A stretch of 64,000 nt of DNA from NCBI GenBank assembly GCA_007570785.1, contig ML664159.1:4869987-4933986 (forward strand), given 5' to 3'. The notes beneath the pieces are model-generated. The model searched no databases. It saw only the letters and a list, made by a program, of their open reading frames with translations, and was not told the DNA's origin. Source of the DNA: Antilocapra americana. Its lineage: Eukaryota > Chordata > Mammalia > Artiodactyla > Antilocapridae. Below are positions 1-12,030 of this stretch, piece after piece. Position 1 is the first letter of the stretch. Every line of letters begins with the position of its first letter. Both the position numbers and the translations under genes were made by a program.

Positions 1-138
1 GACCCAGAGGGATGGAATCGGGAGGGAGGGGGGTTCTGGAAGGGGAACACATGTATACCCATGGTGGATTCATGTCAATGTATGGCAAAACCAACATGAT
101 AATGTAAAGAAAAATAAATAAATAAAATTAAAAAAAAA
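1..138 (+). mobile_element. L1 3' end (young bovine-type 3' UTR)
   Basis: Terminal part of an L1 3' UTR, cut by the window edge. It has the G-rich tract, a segment reading GGGGAACACATGTATACCC, and an A-rich tail at about 106-138. The same 3' UTR recurs at 17179-17660 (+) and 21136-22407 (-), which supports the assignment. No coding sequence remains. Confidence 0.85.
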
Positions 139-157
139 GTTTATGAGAACTATAAAC

Positions 158-590
158 TTAGTCAAAGCTATGGTTTTTCCAGTAGTCATGTACAGATGTG
201 AGAGTTGGACCATAAAGAAGGCTGAGCACTGAAGAATTGATGCTTTTGAACTGTGGTGCTAGAGAAGATTCTTGAGAGTCTCTTGGACAATGAGGAGATC
301 AATCCTAAAGGAAATCAACTGTGAATATTCATTGGAAGGACTTATGCTGATGCTCCAATACTTTGGCCACCTGATGCAAAGAGCTGACTCATTGGAAAAG
401 ATCCTGATCCTGGAAAAGATTGAGAGAAGGAAAAGAAGGGGAGTGACAGAGGATGAGATGGTTGGATGGCATCACCAATTCAATGGACTTGAGTTTGAGA
501 AAATTCTGGGACATAGTGAAGGACAAGAAAGCCTGGTATGCTGCAGTCCATGGGATTGCAAAGAGTCGAACATGACTGAGTGACTGAACA
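158..590 (+). mobile_element. BovB LINE 3' fragment
   Basis: A 5'-truncated BovB (RTE-clade) fragment with the end of the reverse-transcriptase ORF and the 3' tail. An open frame at 272-583 gives residues typical of the BovB C terminus (LEGLMLMLQYFGHLMQRADS), followed by the tail that Bov-tA and Bov-A SINEs share, ending in GACTGAGTGACTGAAC. The same protein segment is read in the BovB copies at 15.4, 34.7 and 35.2 kb. It lies immediately after an L1 A-tail. It is non-functional. Confidence 0.88.
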
Positions 591-2271
591 ACACCACAAC
601 AGCATGAGAGCAAAGTGGAGGGAGCCAGAGGTGAGTGGTATTGGAGCTGGGTTGACAGATGTGTAGGATTTGAAGAGAGAGTTCCAAGTGGGACTAAGAT
701 GTGCAAGGAGCCATAGAGGAAAGAGCTTTGGGCAGGTGGGGGTGCATTCTGTGAGGCAGTGGTGGGCGCTGCGTCAGGGTGGCTCAGGAAGAGCTGATTG
801 TGATGGGCCATGTCAGATGTGCTAAGGAGTTGGGTCTTGACCTTCCAGGTGATGAGAAACTATTACCTAAAACAGAGGCACCCTTTCCTGCCCTGCCCCT
901 AAATCAGTCTAGATGTTAATAGCATCCCTTAGCCTCACAATAAATTTGGGGTCGTCCTGCCAACTCGGGCTCACCCCGAGAAGTTGGTGAACAGCTGTCA
1001 TCTAGTAAATGAACCGTATGTTTAGTAGGAAAGGCTCTGCCTTCTCTTATTCCTCCCAGCCTGTCTAGTTAATCAATACTTGTATATCAACAGAGAGCTG
1101 AAGAAAAAGAAGGGGAGATAAATTATAGTTGTTGAGTAAGATGGAACCTGCAGATTCATGGAGGCCTTCGAGGGAAAAGCAAGGTCTAATCGGCATTTCT
1201 TATCTTCTTGGCTTGGGTTCAGGTGATGAATGGAAATGGATTGATGGACACTGGTGACAAGGCCTGGTGCTCCCAGAGTGATGAGCTCCTGCCACTCTTG
1301 TCTGCTCACTCCTGTGCAAAATGAGGAGTTGGCTTCACTTTTTCCTTTGTTTTCCTCTTGCTGTCGAATAATTTAAAAAATCATTTAAAAAATGAATTAA
1401 AGAGTCATCACGTGTCCTGCCATGTTGGTCAAGAGAGTAAGTTTAAATCCCAAAATAATTTTAAGTAACCCATTTAGAAGTAATGCCAAAAAGGTTAAAA
1501 TTCATCAGGAAAGATAAACATTTAAGTTTTACCCTTTTCAGATATCATCTCTGGGGATATTTATCATTTCAGATCTCACTTAATCTACACAGGTTTTGTC
1601 TTGAACACGTCCTGGTGCCTCACAGGCCTGACCGGGTGTATTTACTGTGGTAGAGCTTCTGTAAATCTTGTCTGCTGATGGGTACAGCCAGCGACTGCCT
1701 GTGTGAATTATTATGTATGTGAGCATGAAAACAGAGTGCTCACTTGAAGGGCACAAATGTTGGGAGTTACCTGAGGGCATTTCAAAAATGGCAAGTGTCT
1801 GTAACTATGATTTCAAAAAGGACATCTCATCTAATTAAAGGCAGTAGGCATCACATTAAAGTTGTAAATCATGTGCTTGGAATTTCATTTGGGATTCTGC
1901 ATGAAATCTCCTTTAAGACATTTACCTGGACATTTGAATCTGGGTAAAGTACTGACGTGGGTTGCCATTTCCTTCTCCAAAAGTGAGAGATGCCTCTGGA
2001 CTCTGTTTTTAAGGGAAGAAATCCATTGGCTTCCATTGCAATAATTCCTAAACTTTCCTGGCAGAATTTCTCCCCACCCTTTCCTCTCACGTTGGTTTCT
2101 TCTTTTGGTGGCTGGGGGCCTGGTGCTGTCAATGTTAGGATAAAGGCAGAAAGGTAGTCGACTAACAACTATCATTGGTGAGAGTGGGTAGGAAGCCCAG
2201 GAGTAAAGAAAGGTATTACTGTTTCTGTTTTTCTTTTCCTTTTAAAAAGTTTTCATTTTGTACATTTTGTT
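591..2271. other. No gene seen; mostly unique sequence
   Basis: No convincing exon, RNA gene or young repeat. Positions 600-870 resemble a very old dispersed repeat that I cannot name. Open frames here (for example 1869-2168 on the minus strand) are short and lack family motifs. AT-rich stretches occur near 1360-1560. Confidence 0.5.
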
Positions 2272-2440
2272 GTTCTGTCACTTAGTTGTGCTGGTCTCTT
2301 TGCGAAGAAGCACGCCAGGCTTCCCTGTTCTTCACTATCTCCTGGAGTCTGCTCAGACTCATGTCCATTGAGTTGATGATGCCATCCAACGTCACCTCCT
2401 CCTCCTCCTGCTCTCAATCTTTCCCAGCATCAGGGTCTTC
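2272..2440 (-). mobile_element. BovB / Bov-A tail fragment, antisense
   Basis: Reverse complement of the tail shared by BovB and Bov-A SINEs: GTCACTTAGTTGTG at the start, the CATGTCCATTGAGTTGATG segment, then a CTCCTC-expanded stretch and CCCAGCATCAGGGTCTTC. It is diverged and truncated. Confidence 0.75.
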
Positions 2441-2516
2441 ATATTGGAGTATGGTTGATTAACAACGTTGTGTTAGTTTCAGGTGTACAGCAAAGTGATT
2501 CAATTATGCAAACACA
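2441..2516 (-). mobile_element. L1 3' UTR fragment, antisense
   Basis: Short antisense piece of an L1 3' UTR containing GTTTCAGGTGTACAGCAAAG, a pattern also seen in the antisense L1 near 29000-29060. It directly abuts the BovB fragment on its left. Confidence 0.6.
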
Positions 2517-4247
2517 TGTTTTCTAACTAAAAAGTGTAGGCAGTTGCCCAGGACGTGTCAATGCAGGTTCTACCTTTATTTAGAATCCTAACATCTTAGA
2601 ATCTCATGCCTGGGATCACACTTGAGATTTGGATTTAGTAATTTTGAGTGGGGAAGCCCAGAAATCTGGCTTTAAATCAGACATTCCAGGTGATTATTTT
2701 TTTTATTAGAATGTTATTTATTTTTAAAAGTTTTATTATTATACAAAATTTTCAGTAGTCGTGAAAATAAAGTTAAATAATGAATCTCCGTGCATCCATC
2801 TCTCACTTCCCTCAAGTATCAATATTTTTCATCTATGTACCCATAAAGGTTTTTCCCGTGTATATTTTATAACCAATCCAGATAGCAGATTGTTTCATGT
2901 GTCTCTGGGATCAGAGTTTTCAGGGGCTCCCATCATACAGGTGTGAGTCACTATTCACAGAGTTGATCTCAGGCTCTGATCCTCGGTCCTTGGAGGTTGA
3001 CTAGCACTACTAGTAACAAAGCCCTTATCCTAAAGCATAGTGGTAATACCTAAGGTGGCCGGCCTCCACTCTATAGCTATCTGGTGTGGCCTGCATTTAC
3101 TCAAAATCACATTGTTGGACTATTCTGTGTGACCCAAGGCCAAGGCAAATGAAGATACTCCTGTGAGGCATCACATTCCAAGAGCTTAGAGATTATACCC
3201 CAGAAGCCAAGGGCAAAGAACAGACCTCTTTTAACCTCTTTTTGAGCACAGTTAATTTTTTTTTTTTTACTGTATACCTATTATATTATTATTATTGTAG
3301 CAGAAGGAGAAGCCATAACCTGCTCACCAGGAGTACCACTTGGAGTCACTGAGGAACCATTCATCCCTCCTTGGGAGTCGAAGATCATTCTTGGGCTTGT
3401 TAAGGGTCAGCCCAGCACATGTGGTGGGGGTGGGTGGGAGAAGATGAGCCTGTGAGAGGAAGGAATTGCCTTCTCTGTGTCCCCATTCTGTTGGCATATT
3501 GGACAAGTGGTAATGATAAAAACTGAAAATTCTACTTAATAAGTTAATTTTTCTCAGGGGGCCTAAGATATTAAACCAAAGAAAACCAATGCCATCTTTG
3601 ATCATAGCAAAAGTGATGAAAAGCAGTTACATTAAAAGAAATGATTAGGCATGAGTTGAGGGGTTATAAAATTAATGGACATTGTAGAATCTTAGTTTCC
3701 TTCTGAACTCTCTCTCCTAAAAATGGTGTTGTTGATTTTACAACTGGAATTAAAAAAGAACTCTAGGTCACTTTACTCTTCCTCTTGCTCACTAAAACCT
3801 TCACTTAATCATCTTAGGCAGACTGAAACCTCTCCTAATTACAGAACCTCTCAGGAAAATCTGTTAGATGGGGCTCTTTTTCACTCTTATCAGAGATAAC
3901 TGCAAAAATGTTCATTAACCATAGGTTATTGAGCAGATACCCCACTGCTTACTAGGGCACCCAAATAGGAGGATTTATCCTAAGCATCTGCCTTTGGCCA
4001 ATGGAGGGAGCTTTGACGGGTCCTTACTCGCAGAAACCTTGTTTTACTCGTCTGCACTCTCAGTGCCCATCCCAGGGCTTGGCAGTCAGTAGGCATTGCC
4101 TGAGAGCCTTCAAAGGGAACACTGAAAGCCTTCAAAGGGAACCCTGAAAGTAACGGTTTCTGTATAAAGGTTTACTATGTCCAGGTTAGCTTTAGTTTGA
4201 AAAACTTTTGAAAGAGCCTGTTTTATTAGTTACTGAAATAATGCAGA
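2517..4247. other. Mostly unique sequence; possible old L1 piece
   Basis: No gene seen. Positions about 2690-2880 loosely resemble an old antisense L1 3' UTR (a run of conserved words only). A 22-bp tandem duplication lies at 4106-4149 and is listed separately. Poly-T tracts lie near 3257-3270. Confidence 0.45.
4106..4149. repeat. 22-bp tandem duplication
   Basis: Two adjacent copies of a 22-bp unit starting GCCTTCAAAGGGAAC, at 4106-4127 and 4128-4149, differing at one base. Confidence 0.9.
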
Positions 4248-4430
4248 CTAGGTGGCTCAGCTGGTAAAGAATCCACCTGCAATGTGGGAGACTTGGGTTC
4301 TATTCCTGAGTTGGGAAGATCTCTGGGAGAAGGGAATGGCTACTGACTCCAGTATCCTGGTCTGGAGGATCCCGTCCATGGAATCGCAGAGAGGTGGATA
4401 CACTGAGCGACTTTCACTTTCACATGCAGA
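4248..4430 (+). mobile_element. Bov-tA SINE
   Basis: A tRNA-Glu-derived head (GTGGCTCAGCTGGTAAAGAA, an A-box-like region, and a diverged B-box GGTTCTATTCC) followed by the Bov-A body and a BovB-like tail. A 7-bp ATGCAGA occurs at both edges and may be the TSD. An open frame over it is SINE sequence, not a gene. Confidence 0.85.
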
Positions 4431-4714
4431 AAAGGAACTGGAAGCCTGTCAGGGCATAAAATGATGGGAAGTTTTTTTTAACAAATTAAGCAAATTAAAC
4501 TTGTTTCCAAGGTGCTGAAGTATTGCTGACAGAATAGCAAAGTGAGAGTTGATGGGAAGAATAAGAGGGGAGAATGAAAAACTTAATAACATAATAAACA
4601 TACAAGAATAATTAGTAAAATTTGATATCAACTTAATTAGCTTGAAATAATAATTATTTATTTTTAGTTTTGAAAAATGATGGGATGTTTTAGCCTTCTT
4701 GGTCCTTTTATTTA

Positions 4715-5575
4715 AAAAAAATGTTTTAATTGGCGGATAATTGCTTTACAGTATTATGTTGGTTTCTGCCAAACATCATCATGAATCAGCCATAGGTTCT
4801 TATTGAAATATTTCACATGTAAATGAAGTCATTCTTTTTCTGACTTATTTTGCTTAGTATATTACCCTCTAGATCCATCCATGTGTTGCAAATGGCAAGA
4901 TTTTTTTTTTTTTATGGCTTGGTAGAATTCAGTTCCATCTTTTTATGTAGTACTCATCTTTATCCATTTGTCTGTTGATGAATACTTAAGTTGCTTCCAT
5001 ATTCTGACTATTGGAAATAATGCTGCAGTGAACATTCACACATTTATCTTTTTGAATTAGTGTTTTTTCCCCCCTTTGGGTAAATACCCAGGAGTAGAAT
5101 TGCAGGATCATATAGTAGTTCTATTTTAAATTTTTGAGGGGTCCACAGTGACTGCATTGATGTACATTCCCACCAACAGTGCACAAGGTTCCCTTTTCTC
5201 CATGTCCTTGCTGAAACTTATTTGTAGTCTTTTTGGTGATAACCATTCTAAAAGATGTGAGGTGATATCTCATTGTGGTATTGAATCCTTGGGATTAGTG
5301 ATGTTGAGATTCTTTTCATTTATCTGTTGGCCATCTGTATGCCTTTGGAAAAATGTCTATTCAGATCCCCTGCCCATTTTCTAACTGGATTGTTTGTTTG
5401 TTTGTTTGTTTTTGATATTGAGTTGTATGAGTTCCTTATATACTTTGGGAATTAACCTCATATTAGATATGTTGTTTAAAAATATCTTCTCGAATTCAAC
5501 AGGCTGTCTTTTTATTTTGTGGATAGTTTCCTTTGTTGTGCAAACCCTTTTTAGTTTGATGTATTACCATTTGTG
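4715..5575 (-). mobile_element. L1 3' portion, antisense
   Basis: Reverse complement of an L1 3' UTR and ORF2 C-terminal coding region. On the plus strand the order runs from 3' UTR to ORF2, with landmarks CCCACCAACAGTGCACAAGG, GATCATATAGTAGTTCTATT and ATTTATCTGTTGGCCATCTG. The frame is broken. A Bov-A2 is inserted at its right end. Confidence 0.85.
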
Positions 5576-5851
5576 GAGAAGGCAATGGCAACCCACTCCA
5601 GTAATCTTGCCTGGACAATCCCATGGATGGAGGAGCCTGGTAGGCTGCAGTCCATGGGGTCTCGAAGAGTTAGACACGGCTGACCAACTTCACTTTCACT
5701 TTTCACTTTCATGCATTGGAGAAGGAAATGGCAACCCACTCCAGTGTTCTTGCCTGGAGAATCCCAGGGACAGAGGAGCCCGGTGGGCTGCCATCTGTGG
5801 GGTCACATAGAGTTGGACACGACTGAGGTGACTTAGCAGCCGCAGCAACAG
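5576..5851 (+). mobile_element. Bov-A2 SINE (dimer) with 11-bp TSD
   Basis: Two Bov-A units in tandem, the first starting GGAGAAGGCAATGGCAACCC and the second starting GGAGAAGGAAATGG near 5718, ending in a GC-rich AGC-like tail. It is flanked by perfect 11-bp direct repeats TACCATTTGTG at 5565-5575 and 5852-5862, so both ends are fixed. It was inserted into L1-derived sequence. Confidence 0.93.
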
Positions 5852-5862
5852 TACCATTTGTG

Positions 5863-6745
5863 TATTAAAATTTTAAGAACAGTTTTATTGAGCTGTGATT
5901 CACATATCATATAAAGTATTACACTCCACCCATTTAAATTATTAAATTCAGTGTTTTTAAAAATATATTTAAAGATATGTGTGACTGCTACTGCAGTCAG
6001 TTTTAGAATATTTTCATCACCTCAGACAGAAATTCTGTACCCCTTAATTATCATTCTCTTATCTTCCCCTTCTCCAGCCCTAAGCAATCACTAATCTCTT
6101 TTCTATCTCTGTTGATTTCCCTGATTTGGACATTTCGTATGATTGGAATCATATAATATGTGGTCTTCTGTGTCTTGCTTCTTTTACTTAGGACAAAATC
6201 TCTGTTTATTTGTTCTATAGCATGTATCAATACTCCATTTGTATGGCTGCATAGTATTCCACCACAACACATTTATATGACACATTTTATTTCTATTTAT
6301 CATCATTTGATGTATATTTGGATTGTTCCCATCTTTTGACTAATATGAATAACATTGTAGAAAATGCTCTTGTACAAGTTTTTGTGTGGACATATGATTT
6401 CATTTATCTTGGGTATATACCTGGGAATGGAATTAATTCTGTGTTTAATTGAGGAACAGCCAGACTATTTTCCAGGATGGCTGAATTATTTTACATTTCC
6501 ACTAACAGTGTATGAGAATTCTTAGATGTCTACATCCTTGCCAAAATGAATTTTATATTTAAAAAGATAAGAAAAAATTATAGCCATCCATGTGGATGTG
6601 AAATGGTCTCTCATTCTGATTTTGATTTTCATTTTCTACATGACTAATGAGACTGGGCCTCTTTTCATGTGCTTATTGGCCATTTGTATATCCTCCTTGT
6701 AGAAATGTCTATTTTTCATTTCCTTATTCAATTCTCCTTAAGCTT
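5863..6745 (-). mobile_element. Old L1 3' region, antisense
   Basis: Diverged antisense L1: 3' UTR words such as CAGTTTTATTGAGCTGTGATT, then sequence corresponding to the ORF2 C terminus (TATTGGCCATTTGTATATCC). The same old family appears at 27010-28965. Coding frames are destroyed. Confidence 0.7.
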
Positions 6746-8576
6746 CATCTGAAAAATGAGGTTGTAATGCCTAGTTGTTAATAGAACTAAATGAAATGGT
6801 ACATATAGCCATTTAGTCTGTGTCCAGCCCTTAATTAATCATTCTCATTATTGTCATCACTCACAACAACTCTGAACCTCTGTTTCCTCATCTCTATTGT
6901 CCAAAACAATCTGTGATGTTTTCCCTAGTATACCACAATTATAAAAGTAATCACTGGCATTTAACATTAAATCATATTCTGTGCTAAGTCCTAATGGATA
7001 GATTTATTTGATTCCTGCAGACTGCAATCTTGATATCTGATTTGGATCCTCCCTAGCTTGAAGCATTAATGAGAATGAAATGGACATCCTGGGAGATCAT
7101 TTGGAGACCCAGTGTTTGAACCTCAGATTCCACATGGTTCAGGGATGGCATTAAACGCCTGTAACTGGAATGTCACACCAAGAAATCTCAAGAATTAAGT
7201 AGAACAAGAGTTAAGTAAATCTGTAGTAATAGTTATGGATAGAAAAACACTGTCTAGCATAGCTAACTCTTAATAACAGTCACTTGCATAGCACTTACTT
7301 TGTGCTGTACCCTTTTATAAGATATATATAATACACTTATTTAACCTTCACACAAAATGTTGAGTAAGTGGAATGAACAGATTCCTACTAAGTGCTTTTT
7401 TTGTGCCAGGCAGGCCTTCTGCTCTATGCTGGCAAACCAAGTGGGGAGCCAAAAGCACAGTTTCTATCTTCAGTGTCTGCAGTGTAGATAGAGAGGTGAC
7501 GTGGCTCAACTGATTCCATCAGTGATTATGGATTGCACTGAGATGGGAGCCGCGGAGGCATGAACATGGTACCGCGCAAATGTATGCTGGAGGGAGAGTG
7601 CTTTTCTGGGGAATTAGCTGAGCTGAGATATGAAAGGAGTGTGTTGGCTGGGGTAGAGTGAAATGCCAGAGGAAAGAGCAGGAGCCCATGTCTTGTGGCT
7701 GGTGGAAGCAATGTGAAGCTGAGAAGCTGAAAAGTCAGGTGTCTGGAATACAGAGAGCAAGGGGAGCATCCATGAGGTGGGCAAGAGCCCTGTAAGCCTA
7801 AAGGATTTTGGTCTTTGTTTTGAGAGCACAGGGAGTGATTGACAGATTGTAATTATGGGGATAACATGACCAGATTTCTGTTGCTGTGGCTGCAGTGTGA
7901 GAAATAAAGGGGAAGGGGCCTAAGGGAGCTGGGAAGACCAGTACAGACGAAGACTTCAGTGAGCAAGTTGGGGAGGTCCACGTTCATAAGGTGGATGGCT
8001 GTACTGGCACGATTCGCCTTTGTGAGGCTTGGGTATTTGTCCTCCCAGTCATGCTGTGGGCTGTCTTCCAGGTGCCAGCCAGCACCTGACAGGAAGAATC
8101 AATTTTCTGGATACATATGAATATGACCCAGAGACAGAACATGGAAATACTGAGCTCATCCAGGATGCTATTCTGTTATAAATCTTACAGTGCCTGAGAT
8201 ACAGCTCCTCTCTTGGTGCCTTTTTAGCCCTTGACATCCTGCAGGACCTAACTTTGAGTCCATCTCTTCCTTGATTTCTTTTTCCAGCACTCTGCCCCTC
8301 TTTGATCTCTCCTTCTCTGAACTCCTATTAGAGTTTGTCATCTATTTTTAGTTTAGGTTTTGCAAGGTCAAAGCTTAGAGTCTTTACTGCAATTGGACCT
8401 CCCGCTGTCGCCAGGTGAATGTACCTTTTTATGACCTCATGTTTCTGACAGCTGGGTTCTCCACAGGGAAGGTTAGCGGCGAGGGAGAGCAACATCCATT
8501 TCCACTAAATGATACCCCAAAACAGTAGGCATTAGAATCACATTTGTTAGAATTACTTTGATTAGAGTCACTGAAC
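6746..8576. other. Unique and very old repeat sequence
   Basis: No gene seen. Positions about 7260-7420 look MIR-like. Positions about 7470-7990 resemble an old dispersed mammalian repeat that I cannot name. Several short open frames exist, none with recognisable motifs. Confidence 0.4.

Positions 8577-8632
<56 letters not shown>
8577..8632. repeat. (AT)n(GT)n compound microsatellite
   Basis: A run of about 12 AT units directly followed by 16 GT units at 8601-8632. The long uninterrupted array is likely polymorphic. Confidence 0.97.
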
Positions 8633-8634
<2 letters not shown>

Positions 8635-8749
8635 GCTTATATGAATAATCACTGAATTTAAATAAATGTTCAGTAATTACTACTGCCACTGAGATAGAGA
8701 CTCCTCCTGCCTCTTCCCCTGCCAGCACTCCCCACATTTTGGTCTGTTC

Positions 8750-8835
8750 TCAATTCTGTAATCAGAATACCTAGAAAAGTGCCTGGCACAAAGTAAGTTG
8801 CTCAATAAATGTTGCATGAATGAGTGGATAGCTGA
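8750..8835 (+). repeat. MIR/L2-type 3' tail
   Basis: The segment around AGTGCCTGGCACAAAGTAAG and CTCAATAAATGTTG is the conserved 3' tail of MIR/L2-class elements. Only a short remnant remains; a further MIR-like stretch follows at about 8860-8950. Confidence 0.6.
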
Positions 8836-8956
8836 ATGAATAAATGGAGAATTTTCTGCATGTCAAGCACTGTTCTAGGTGCTGAAGTTGGATAATTTTC
8901 CCTTAACCATTATAGCCGCTCTAGGATCTGAGTTTAGTATTATCTTTCTAAAGAAG

Positions 8957-9262
8957 TACTGTCCAACAGAAATATAATATGAGTTCATGTATTAAATTTC
9001 AAATTTTTTTGTATAGCTAATTCATTTTTAAAAGCTTTAAAAAGCAACATTAATTTTATAGTATATTTAATGTAGTTAAAGCATTTAATATTTAATCAAC
9101 ATAAAATATTAATAAAGTTTTATTTTGCATTTTTTGTCCTTTTTTTCTGAAACCCGGTGTGTATCTCACAATTATAGCACATCTCTGCTCAGAGTGGCAA
9201 TAGTTCTAGTGTTCATTAGCCACATGTGGCTCCCAGCTTCTGTGTTGGCCAGCAGAACTCCA
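8957..9262 (+). mobile_element. Non-autonomous hAT-type DNA transposon remnant
   Basis: Starts with ACTGTCCAACAGAAATATAA and ends near TAGCCACATGTGGCTCCCAG with a GGCCAGCAG end. These words match a common non-autonomous hAT-like mammalian repeat that I recognise but cannot name with certainty. It has no coding capacity. Confidence 0.55.
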
Positions 9263-9924
9263 GAATCTAGGATGGCTCTAACTTAAGAAATAACCTAGAT
9301 ATCATTAGGTTAATGATATTATTATCAAGTTTCAGTCAATATAACCCAATAATTCTGTGAGACATGAATACGAGATATTTTTTAGTCCTGCTGAATCTTT
9401 CCTTTCAGTGGCCTCCTCTGGGACTTGCTGTCTGATCCGGGGCTTGAGGCCACCTTGCCGTCAAAGCCCCTCCAGAGGGATGTCCTCAGCCTGATTCCTC
9501 TCTGTGACTGGTTCCAATGGTACCAACAGTCTGTTCACATTGCTAAGACCACTGGGAGAAAGGAAAGCATGCCTTTGTCCTGCCTGGTCCTGCTCGGTCC
9601 TGAGCACTGCCTCCCTGTCTGGTTCTGCTTGGCTCCCTTGTATGCAGCGATCAAATTGGAAGAGGAAGAAAACTACACATTTGCCCCATGAGTGCCTTTT
9701 CCACTAGAAGTCTTTTCCTATCATTTTGAATTTAGAGTTGTGTCATTTCTATATTTAAGTTGATTAATTCTATCAATGATTACAACCCTGGATGCCATAC
9801 TTTAGTTTGGACAAAGACTACTTTAAAAAAGGAGAAATCTTATCTTTTAAAAAATTTTTTCTATTACAAATTAGTGCTTGTATTTTTCAGATATAAGAAA
9901 TAATTACCACCCATTTAGCACTTG
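9263..9924. other. Unique sequence, no gene recognised
   Basis: Includes an 88-codon open frame at 9425-9691 in a GC-richer patch. It has no upstream splice acceptor that opens the frame and no recognisable domain, so I treat it as chance. Confidence 0.45.
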
Positions 9925-10385
9925 GTCATTGTTCAGCTTTCTATGGCTATGAAACAAGTAAAGCTCAAATTTAGGGACTTAAAACATTTGTTTTCTGTAG
10001 TTCATGATTTTGTGGGTTAGAAATTTTGGAAGGGCTCAACTGGATGGTTCATCTCATGGCTGGGGAAAGATCTACTTCCAGGATGGCTTCTTCACCTCTG
10101 TGTCTAGTGCCCCAGTACTTCTTAGCCTCTCTTTCTTACTACATGGCATTTCATCCTGCAGGATTTCTCCAGCATAGCTTGGATGTCACAGAAGGATGGT
10201 TTCATGGTGACTGCTATTATGTGTGACTGGCTTATAGGAGGTAGGATGCAGAAGTTTCCAGGATGGTATGCTTGGAACTGACATAGTATTGCTTCTGCCA
10301 TATTCTGTTAGCCAAATCGGTCACCAGGCCCAACCACATTCAAGGGGGTAGAGAAATAGATTCATACCTTCTGAGAGGATATGTT
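9925..10385 (+). repeat. Old dispersed repeat, family uncertain
   Basis: The order of words (CTATGGCTATGAAAC, GTTTTCTGTAGTTCATG, GGAAGGGCTCAACTGG, TTCTGCCATATTCTGTTAG) matches a widespread old mammalian interspersed repeat. I cannot assign the family from sequence alone. The open frame at 10026-10226 lies within it. Confidence 0.4.
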
Positions 10386-10487
10386 TAGGTCATATTTCAT
10401 ATGAGCATGTGGGATGCAAAATACTGTTGCATCTGTTTTTGGAAAATGCAATCTGCTAATTTTATGCCGTCTTGGATGGTGTCCATT

Positions 10488-10768
10488 CAACTTCAGCATC
10501 AGTCCTTCCAATGAATAGTCAGAGTTGATTTCCTTTAGGATTGATTGGGTTGATCTCCTTCCAAGGGACTCTCAAGAGTCTTCTCTAGTACCACATTTCA
10601 AAAGCATCAGTTCTTCTGTGCTCAGCCTTCTTTATGGTCCAGCTCTCACACTTGTCCATGACTACTGGAAAAACCATAGCTTTGACTATAAGGACCTTTG
10701 TTGGCAGTGTGTCTGCTTTTTAATATGCTGTCTAGGTTTGTCATAGCTTTTCTTCTAAGGAGAAAGTG
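10488..10768 (-). mobile_element. BovB fragment, antisense
   Basis: Antisense BovB from the C-terminal RT region: CTTCAGCATCAGTCCTTCC, then GACTACTGGAAAAACCATAG and TTTTTAATATGCTGTCTAGG. It corresponds to the inner part of the longer copies at 15.4-15.7 kb and 35.2-35.45 kb. The 3' tail is missing, so it is truncated at both ends. Confidence 0.85.
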
Positions 10769-10967
10769 TTTATTTTTCTGATAAAGTACCTGAAGATAAA
10801 TTAATATTTGAAATTTTAGGAAAAATGTAAATATTTTTATTTTTGTACCTTACATTAAAACTAGTTTTAGCCACATGATTTTCTTAGTTTCCCTTGATTA
10901 TTTTTTTTTCCTTCACTGTGCCCACCCTTCTCATTTCCTTCTAAATCATCCTTTTAGATTGATATTC

Positions 10968-11100
10968 GGAGAAGGCAATGGCACCCCACTCCAGTACTCT
11001 TGCCTGGAAAATCCCATGGATGGAGGAGCCTGGTGGGCTGCCGTCTATGGGGTTGCACAGAGTTGGACACGACTGAAGCAACTTTAGCAGCAGCAGCAGC
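10968..11100 (+). mobile_element. Bov-A monomer with (AGC)n tail
   Basis: A single Bov-A unit starting GGAGAAGGCAATGGC and ending in five AGC repeats (11086-11100). The AGC array is the common tail microsatellite of Bov-A2 elements. I could not see a clear TSD. Confidence 0.88.
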
Positions 11101-11922
11101 AAATTCATATTATAGCTATCTCCTTCATGAGGTCTTCTCCAATTAACTCAGCCTGTGTGATCTGTTCATTATCTCTACTCTCGCCATTTGTACTGGCTCC
11201 AAACCCACCCTTTATACCCCGCTCAGTGATATTGAGCTGGCATCCTGTACACTAGATTTTTCTTTTGTAGCTGTCTTCCTTTTAGGCTTCACCAATACAA
11301 CACAATAGAGGGACCCTGGAAGGCAGGAATGGGAAGGAATGGACTTGTTTCTTCCTGCTTATTTGCTCTTCCTGCCCTGTCCTCAGCAGTTGCCCTCCTC
11401 AGAAAACAGTGGTTGTTTACCTGGAAGCAACGGCTAGTTCTGATTCTAGCTTAGCTACCCACAGTGTGGCCCCTCAGAGACACAGTGTCCTCTCCCTGGG
11501 AATCTGTATCCTAGCTCCACTAAGCCACGCCTATGAGCTCTACTACAGCCCTAGTGGGCAGTGCTACCCTTTCCAGGAGTCTAGGCCTCAGCTCCAGGGG
11601 TCCTCTTTCATAACTTGTCTGATATCCTAATTCCTTCCTGTTGTTCCCCAGTCCTGAGGTTCGTAGTCCCTTCCTGCAGTTACCATCTCTATGTTACATT
11701 CAAATTCCCTTTTTGTTTTCACCATCCTCAAACACCAATCTCTTATGTTAAATTTTCTCTGTTGAAATACCTAGAGTGGTCTTTGTATTCCTGACTGGAC
11801 CCTGACTAGTATTCTGTGCATACTCCTAATTTGATCATTGTATAAACTGTGTACTGTTTTGTGACCTGTTCTCTAGGTGCCCTGAGCTGTCATTTACTTG
11901 TATTTTATTTTATTTGAAAAAC
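11101..11922. other. Unique sequence, no gene seen
   Basis: No young repeat and no exon-like segment with both splice signals. An open frame at 11409-11630 has no recognised motif. Confidence 0.45.
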
Positions 11923-12030
11923 TTTTTTTTGGCTGTGCTGCAGAGCATGTGGGATCTTAGTTCCCTGACCAGGGGTCAAACCTGTGCCCCCTGCACAGAG
12001 TCTTAACCATTGGACTGCCAGGGAAGTCCC
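11923..12030 (-). mobile_element. CHR-type SINE (tRNA-Glu-derived), antisense
   Basis: On the plus strand it starts with a T-run followed by GGCTGTGCTGCAG and ends TGGACTGCCAGGGAAGTCCC. This is the reverse complement of the tRNA-Glu-derived head of cetartiodactyl CHR SINEs. A second antisense copy lies at 61085-61312. Confidence 0.8.

Noticed and set aside
9425..9691. 88-codon open frame
   Set aside because: It lies in a GC-richer patch that lengthens chance frames. No domain, and no splice or promoter context.
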